DNA of 64,000 bases from Sulfotelmatobacter sp963788225 (GTDB lineage: Bacteria > Acidobacteriota > Terriglobia > Terriglobales > Acidobacteriaceae): positions 124,001-188,000 of the forward strand of contig CAWBGI010000003.1 in NCBI GenBank assembly GCA_963788225.1, written 5' to 3'. Made by a program: the position numbers and the translations under genes. The notes under the pieces were generated by a model. It ran no database searches. It saw nothing but the letters and a program-made list of their open reading frames with translations, and was not told where the DNA came from. Positions 59,354-64,000 of this stretch are shown here, one piece after another; the first letter of the stretch is position 1, and the number at the start of each line of letters is the position of its first letter.

Positions 59354-62300
59354 CTACCAGCAAAACTTCAGCGCGAACTGAAGCTGCCGCGGATCGTAAG
59401 CAGCGGTAGCCTGACCCGCGTTGGTGAACAGCGGACTGACGGCGGCGACGTTGTACCTGTTGGCAATGTTGAACATGTCCGCGATCAATTCCATGTTGTA
59501 GCGCTCGCCGAAGTAAATCCGCTTGGCGAAGCGCACGTCATCGAACACAGTCCACGGGGTGACGCCGGCATTGCGGCCCAGGCTGCCGTCGAGGCCGATG
59601 AGTGTTACGTGGGGAAAGCTGGAGGGTAAGGAAGAAGGGGGAGTGAAAGCCTGATAACAAGATTCCTGGAAAACCCCGGTGGGAGAGAATTTCGAATTGA
59701 CGGGTCCATTTCCGATGGCCGTGCAAGTAGCATTCACGACGGTGTTGGGTCGTACCGTGAGGGTGGAGTTCTGCTTATTGTCATCGTTGCCAGTGACGAT
59801 GTTGAAAGGCCGTCCGGAGGAGAACTCGATCAGGGGAGAGAACGTCCAATTGCTCAAGACTTTGCGCGCGAAGCCGCTGCCGCCCAGCTTGCCGGACTGG
59901 TAGACGCCGCTAAAGACAAAGCGATGGCGCTGATCGAACGTAGAGTTGGAACGGTCTAGGGCCGGGTAGTAGCTGTCCTGCGGCGTTTGCGTGGATTGCA
60001 AATCGGTGGAGTCGTCGATGGCGTGGGACCAGGTGTAGGAGGCAAGGAACTCATAATGGTTGCTGAAGCGTTTGCGGAGATTGGCGGTCAGCGCGTGATA
60101 GACGGAGCTGCCGTTAGAGTAGTTGGCATCTTGATCGCTGAAGGGGACGCAGCCGCCAAGAGTTCCGAGAAGGTTGGTGGGATTGGGGTTGCAAGAGGTA
60201 TTGAACCCTGCAGTGCTGTATCCGAATGCTTGAAACTGCCCCATGACCGCCGGCAATACCCCGGTCACGCAAGAGCCAGCGCCAGCCGCGGTCAGAGCAT
60301 TGGCGATCGACGGATTCAATCCACCGGGCCGGAAGAAGTTGGTCAACGCGGCGGACACCCAGTAGAGTCCATTATTAGGGTTTTGACCGCAAGGAGCGGC
60401 GCCGAGTCCGACGCCCAATGGCCCACCGCCGACTGCAAACGAAGTCGTGTCGCTGTATGCTGCCTGCCAGTTGGCCACCAATAGATCGCCACGCTGGGTG
60501 TTGGCGTTAATCGGCCGGTTCAGATGGCGTCCACCGTTGAAATTGTACCCAACGCTTAGGGCGTACCCGTGCCCAAGGTCACGTTCCACCGTGAAGTTTG
60601 CCTGCTGGGAATATGCGTACACGAAGTTCTTCCCCATCGGATAACCAAAGGGTTGAAACAACAGCGGGAATCCATCCTGGATATAGTTCTGATTGAGAAA
60701 CAGATTGGTTGAGCTTGAGAGGAAAGGATCGAACCGCTGTGGGTTCGGGTTGCCGTTGGCGGACATCGTCCCATAGCCCAAGATTGCATTCGGTGCTCCC
60801 GGCCCGCACTGCGGCGCGCTGATGAGGTTGCCCTGAAAGACCGGGATGGCATTCAGGTTCGCTGGATTTCCCGCGGTAGAACAGAATCCAGTGCTGGCAA
60901 AGTCCAATTGGCCGCTCGTCGAACCGTCCGAGGCCTGGCCAAGAAAGTAGAGGCCTAGCAGAGGGTGGTCGAAGAATATTCCATAGGAAGAGCGGATTAC
61001 CGTTTTTCCGTCTCCCTTGGGATCAAAGGCGACGCCGATGCGAGGCTGAAAGTTTTTCTTGTCGATCTGGATGCCCTTTTGTATTCCCAGGATGTTGTAA
61101 CCGGTTTGAGCCGTGTCAGCCAGCCCGGTTGGCGGGGGGAAGGTGGGCGGGAATTCTACGTCGTAGCGCAGTCCGTAGTTGAGCGTGAGATTGCTGTTCA
61201 CGCGCCAGGAATCCTGCCAAAATAATCCCAGCGGCTTGTTGGAGAAGGAGTCGGTGGGATTGCCGAGACCTTGAACGAAGCCGGACGGTATGCCAAGGCC
61301 ATAGGCCTGCACTGCGTTGAAGGAGGGGACGCCTGGAAGCAGGGCATCGCTGCCGAAGTCGAACAACCCGCCATAATTTACCGTGAAGGTGGCTTGGATC
61401 GGGATGTAGTTGAAGTCCGCGCCGAATTTGGTGTTGTGCCTTCCGATGGTCCATGAGAAATTGTCGGTGAACTGGTAGCGTTTTTCGACGCGTTGCTCGT
61501 AGGAGTAGGGCTCGCGGCCGAAATACGCGTAACCGACAATGTCCACAGCCGGGTCGTTGCCGCTCGCGGTCTGAGTGTTGTAGTAGTAAGACAAGCCGCG
61601 GCGCGCGAACTGGAAACGGAATTCATTCACTTTATTGGCGCCGATCGTCCAGGTATCCTGCGCGACTCCCGCCACGTCGCGATACGTCTGTTCGGAAGTG
61701 CGCGAGTACGCGTTCTGCCCGAAAGGCTGATCCTCGCCGTTGACCTCGATGCCTGTGACCGTGCTCGGGCTGACATTGGCGCGCAGGGTCAAGCGATTGT
61801 TGGTGTTCACATTGTGGTCGATGCGAAGCGAGTAGAGGCTGGTTCCTTCAAAGACGGGGAAATTGCCGGCTTGCGAGGCTAGCGTCTGATAGGACGCAGG
61901 CAGTCCGGTGCAATAGGCAGAGAATCCAGCCGCAAAGGCAAAAGAGGGATTGCAGGAGCTAGGAAACTGCTGCAACCCGGCGGGAACCAAGCTGGCGGGA
62001 AGAGCAGCGAACCAGGAGGGATAGCTCCCGTTCAAAGCGATACCTGAAGAGGCGCCAACCATGAAGGCATAAAGCTGCAACGAGGGAACAGGGAATTCGT
62101 TGGCGGACAGGAAGGCTGCCTGACCGTTCGGACCACTCGTGGCCAGAATGTCCGGAAAGGTTCCCGTTAGCGCGCCAAAGATTGGCGAGACGTTGACGTT
62201 TGTCAGCCCGTAATACGAGGCAAACGCTGGATTGGCCGCCGTGGGAAGCGAGGAGAATCCGGTCTCATGCCGGCGAGTGACTTCATAGGAGAAGTAATAG

Positions 62301-63223
62301 TAAGTTTTGTCCTTCTTGATCGGACCACCGAACGCCGCGCCTGCCTGCACCCGCGTGTACGCGGGATTGGAAACCGTGCTGAATGGATTCACCGCCTGGA
62401 AGTTGCGGTTGCGCAGGAATCCGTACACGTCGCCGTGGAAGTCGTTCGATCCAGAGCGGGTGATGATATTTACGACTCCGCCGGCGGCGCGGCCATACTC
62501 GGGCGCGTAGCCGTTGGTGATGATCTGAAACTCCTGCACCGCCTCTTGTGAAACAGTGGAGCGCACGCCGTTCACGGAATTGTCAGTGGCGTCGGCGCCG
62601 TCCACGTTCACCAGATTCGAGCGCGCGCGCTGGCCGCTCATGTTTAGTCCGGAGGTCGGCGCGGCGCCCGTGTTCGGGGCGTTGTCGCGTACCACCTGCG
62701 AATCCGTCAGCGTGAAATTAATGTAGTTGCGGCCATTGATGGGAAGATTGTCGATGCGGCGCTGACCAATCGTGTCGGTGGTCGAAGTGCGCGAGGTCTC
62801 GACCAGATCCGCCTGAGAAGTTACCTCCACCACTTGCTTGCCGCTGGCGACCGCCAACGCGACCGGAAGATCTACCAGCCCGCCGACCGTGATGCTTACA
62901 TCCCTGGCTTCGGCCTTGCCGAAACCTGGCGCGGCCACGGCAATGGTGTACGTTCCCGGTGGCAGCAGCCGAACGCTGTAGCCGCCCTGGCCGTCGCCGG
63001 TGGCCGTGCGCTCCAGACCCTTGGCAACATCACTCACCGTGACCGTCGCGTTGATCACAAATTTTCCCTGGGCATCCTTCACGGTGACATGCAAGTCGCC
63101 CGTAGCGACGCCGCCCTGGCCGAAGGCGACGGAAGAAAGCAACAGGATCAACAGTGAGATTGAGAGGGCGAAAATTTTCAGGTTGCGGATCTTTTTGCTG
63201 CGGCTCTTTGTGCTGCGGATCAT
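59354..63223 (-). CDS. Oar-like TonB-dependent outer-membrane receptor
   Basis: 1289 residues from the ATG at 63223 (AAGGGAG upstream). Signal peptide with core FALSISLLILLLSSVAFG. A carboxypeptidase-regulatory domain ~residues 35-120 (LHVTVKDAQGKFVINATVTV). The plug follows with NLPINGRNYINF and EYGRAAGGVVNIITRSGSND, then a large barrel ending DPRQLQFALKFCW. Probably imports large carbohydrate or peptide substrates, driven by a TonB such as that at 33179. No SusD partner, as usual for this acidobacterial group. Confidence 0.96.
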   Translation of the reverse strand: MIRSTKSRSKKIRNLKIFALSISLLILLLSSVAFGQGGVATGDLHVTVKDAQGKFVINATVTVSDVAKGLERTATGDGQGGYSVRLLPPGTYTIAVAAPGFGKAEARDVSITVGGLVDLPVALAVASGKQVVEVTSQADLVETSRTSTTDTIGQRRIDNLPINGRNYINFTLTDSQVVRDNAPNTGAAPTSGLNMSGQRARSNLVNVDGADATDNSVNGVRSTVSQEAVQEFQIITNGYAPEYGRAAGGVVNIITRSGSNDFHGDVYGFLRNRNFQAVNPFSTVSNPAYTRVQAGAAFGGPIKKDKTYYYFSYEVTRRHETGFSSLPTAANPAFASYYGLTNVNVSPIFGALTGTFPDILATSGPNGQAAFLSANEFPVPSLQLYAFMVGASSGIALNGSYPSWFAALPASLVPAGLQQFPSSCNPSFAFAAGFSAYCTGLPASYQTLASQAGNFPVFEGTSLYSLRIDHNVNTNNRLTLRANVSPSTVTGIEVNGEDQPFGQNAYSRTSEQTYRDVAGVAQDTWTIGANKVNEFRFQFARRGLSYYYNTQTASGNDPAVDIVGYAYFGREPYSYEQRVEKRYQFTDNFSWTIGRHNTKFGADFNYIPIQATFTVNYGGLFDFGSDALLPGVPSFNAVQAYGLGIPSGFVQGLGNPTDSFSNKPLGLFWQDSWRVNSNLTLNYGLRYDVEFPPTFPPPTGLADTAQTGYNILGIQKGIQIDKKNFQPRIGVAFDPKGDGKTVIRSSYGIFFDHPLLGLYFLGQASDGSTSGQLDFASTGFCSTAGNPANLNAIPVFQGNLISAPQCGPGAPNAILGYGTMSANGNPNPQRFDPFLSSSTNLFLNQNYIQDGFPLLFQPFGYPMGKNFVYAYSQQANFTVERDLGHGYALSVGYNFNGGRHLNRPINANTQRGDLLVANWQAAYSDTTSFAVGGGPLGVGLGAAPCGQNPNNGLYWVSAALTNFFRPGGLNPSIANALTAAGAGSCVTGVLPAVMGQFQAFGYSTAGFNTSCNPNPTNLLGTLGGCVPFSDQDANYSNGSSVYHALTANLRKRFSNHYEFLASYTWSHAIDDSTDLQSTQTPQDSYYPALDRSNSTFDQRHRFVFSGVYQSGKLGGSGFARKVLSNWTFSPLIEFSSGRPFNIVTGNDDNKQNSTLTVRPNTVVNATCTAIGNGPVNSKFSPTGVFQESCYQAFTPPSSLPSSFPHVTLIGLDGSLGRNAGVTPWTVFDDVRFAKRIYFGERYNMELIADMFNIANRYNVAAVSPLFTNAGQATAAYDPRQLQFALKFCW

Positions 63224-63481
63224 AGAGTCTCCCTTGAGTCCGCCAACTCCAGAGTGGCGGCAGAAACAACTCCCACGACTGCAGGCCAGGCTGCGCACGA
63301 CAGGCACAAAATTTCAGGGGCTGGCAGGTTCCCGCTGGTTTTTACACCAGAATGGCTGACGAAAACAAGTGAGGAATAACGAGGGGTGGTGCACAAGTTA
63401 CCCCGGCGTTGTTATGAGCACAGCAACGCCGGATGCGAGCTTGGCACTAACACAGCCACGCTGTCTGTGATTTGAGTCACA

Positions 63482-64000
63482 CTAGAGCAATGCCGACAGC
63501 CGAACCGGGACAGCGGGATTCTGCAACCGGCCCAGCAACATCGCCGCGCCGTTCAGTTGCTCGTAACGTTCGATCACCCGTACCGCAGCGAACCCGGAGT
63601 AAGGCCAGGCCAATGCCAGGTAAATGCGGGCGAGCGCAACCATTGTATTGCGGCGGAGCAGCAGCGCGTCATTCACCAGTTGCTGCGCGGCCCCGGCCAT
63701 CTGCGGATCGCCGCTGGCGAGAGCGGCTTCGCCCACGCGCACCAGCACAGCCGCATTGCTGCTCGCCATAAGGACGTATGCCTCCATGGCGCGCAAGCGC
63801 TCACGACGCACTATGCGGAACTGAGCGGCCGGCAAACGCCGTTGAAGATAATTGTCCTCGGCAGGGTCGATCAGATTGCGGAACGCTTCGATGTCGATGG
63901 GACGGATCGCGACGGCCAAGTTGGCGCGTCGCTTGGCCTGCAGGTTTTGCGTTACAGCGACGCTCAATATGAATGCGAGCGCAAGAACAGCGGCGATAAC
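63482..64000 (-). CDS. Membrane-anchored protein of unknown function, 5' end outside window
   Basis: The frame is open to the window edge. The codons nearest the edge give VIAAVLALAFILSVAVTQ, a transmembrane helix or signal anchor, followed by NLQAKRRANLAVAIRPIDIE. The rest is helical and Ala/Leu/Arg-rich (FRIVRRERLRAMEAYVLMAS, AQQLVNDALLLRRNTMVALA). Not recognised. The TTG at 63967 is not the true start. Confidence 0.65.
   Translation of the reverse strand, partial: VIAAVLALAFILSVAVTQNLQAKRRANLAVAIRPIDIEAFRNLIDPAEDNYLQRRLPAAQFRIVRRERLRAMEAYVLMASSNAAVLVRVGEAALASGDPQMAGAAQQLVNDALLLRRNTMVALARIYLALAWPYSGFAAVRVIERYEQLNGAAMLLGRLQNPAVPVRLSALL

Overview
The window reads as chromosomal DNA of a GC-rich Gram-negative bacterium, most likely an Acidobacteriota member of the Terriglobia type. 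This is inference from gene content. The clues are an Oar-type TonB-dependent receptor with an N-terminal carboxypeptidase-regulatory domain, Hanks-type kinases fused to a TolB/PD40 propeller or to TPRs, a CadC-like membrane regulator, many DGPF/YCII proteins, LpxI-type lipid A synthesis, a LysW-like carrier and many short intergenic palindromes. I recognised no rRNA, tRNA or CRISPR array.

Region 1 (1-16.2 kb) is accessory-looking. After a 5'-truncated kinase come small detoxification or antibiotic-resistance-like enzymes (three DGPF/YCII proteins, metallo-beta-lactamase fold, SnoaL-like, RibD/DHFR-like, VOC, HSL-type esterase), a secreted protein, an IS3-family insertion, a lone PD-(D/E)XK-like nuclease, a PIN toxin pair and an ECF42-type sigma factor with a TPR tail. 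Three minus-strand sites with the pattern TGTCGA-N16/17-CGACTA lie upstream of two DGPF transcription units and the secreted protein gene, so the sigma factor and these genes plausibly form one regulon.

Region 2 (16.3-30.4 kb) is mostly housekeeping: lepA, maf, tatA, then fabZ-lpxA-lpxI-Gfo/Idh for lipid A, interrupted by a beta-propeller protein, toxin-antitoxin pairs and a DinB protein. Between 20.17 and 22.18 kb lies an IS1595-family element whose inverted ends enclose both a transposase and a passenger gene for a proteasome/HslV-like N-terminal-threonine hydrolase. It sits in a host hairpin repeat and is flanked by a 9-bp direct repeat. This is the most unusual object in the window.

Region 3 (30.4-46 kb) holds a TPR kinase, a TonB-like protein, an M13 peptidase, a DUF4097-type protein, a CadC-like regulator, miaA, a family 3 glycosidase, a tandem pair of related exported proteins, LemA, two small exported carboxypeptidase-regulatory-fold proteins and a LysW-like protein.

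Region 4 (46-64 kb) carries a PQQ-type propeller, a TMEM175-like channel, a histone H1-like protein, a cytochrome c without an axial methionine, MltD, a quinone oxidoreductase, a frameshifted CPBP protease, an aldo/keto reductase, the 1289-residue TonB-dependent receptor, and a protein running off the right edge.

Intergenic DNA is rich in repeats: heptamer-based inverted repeats (six loci with different heptamers), a GTCCCCGAATTT REP-like family, and several other hairpin families. One IS sits inside a REP-like array and the other inside a hairpin.
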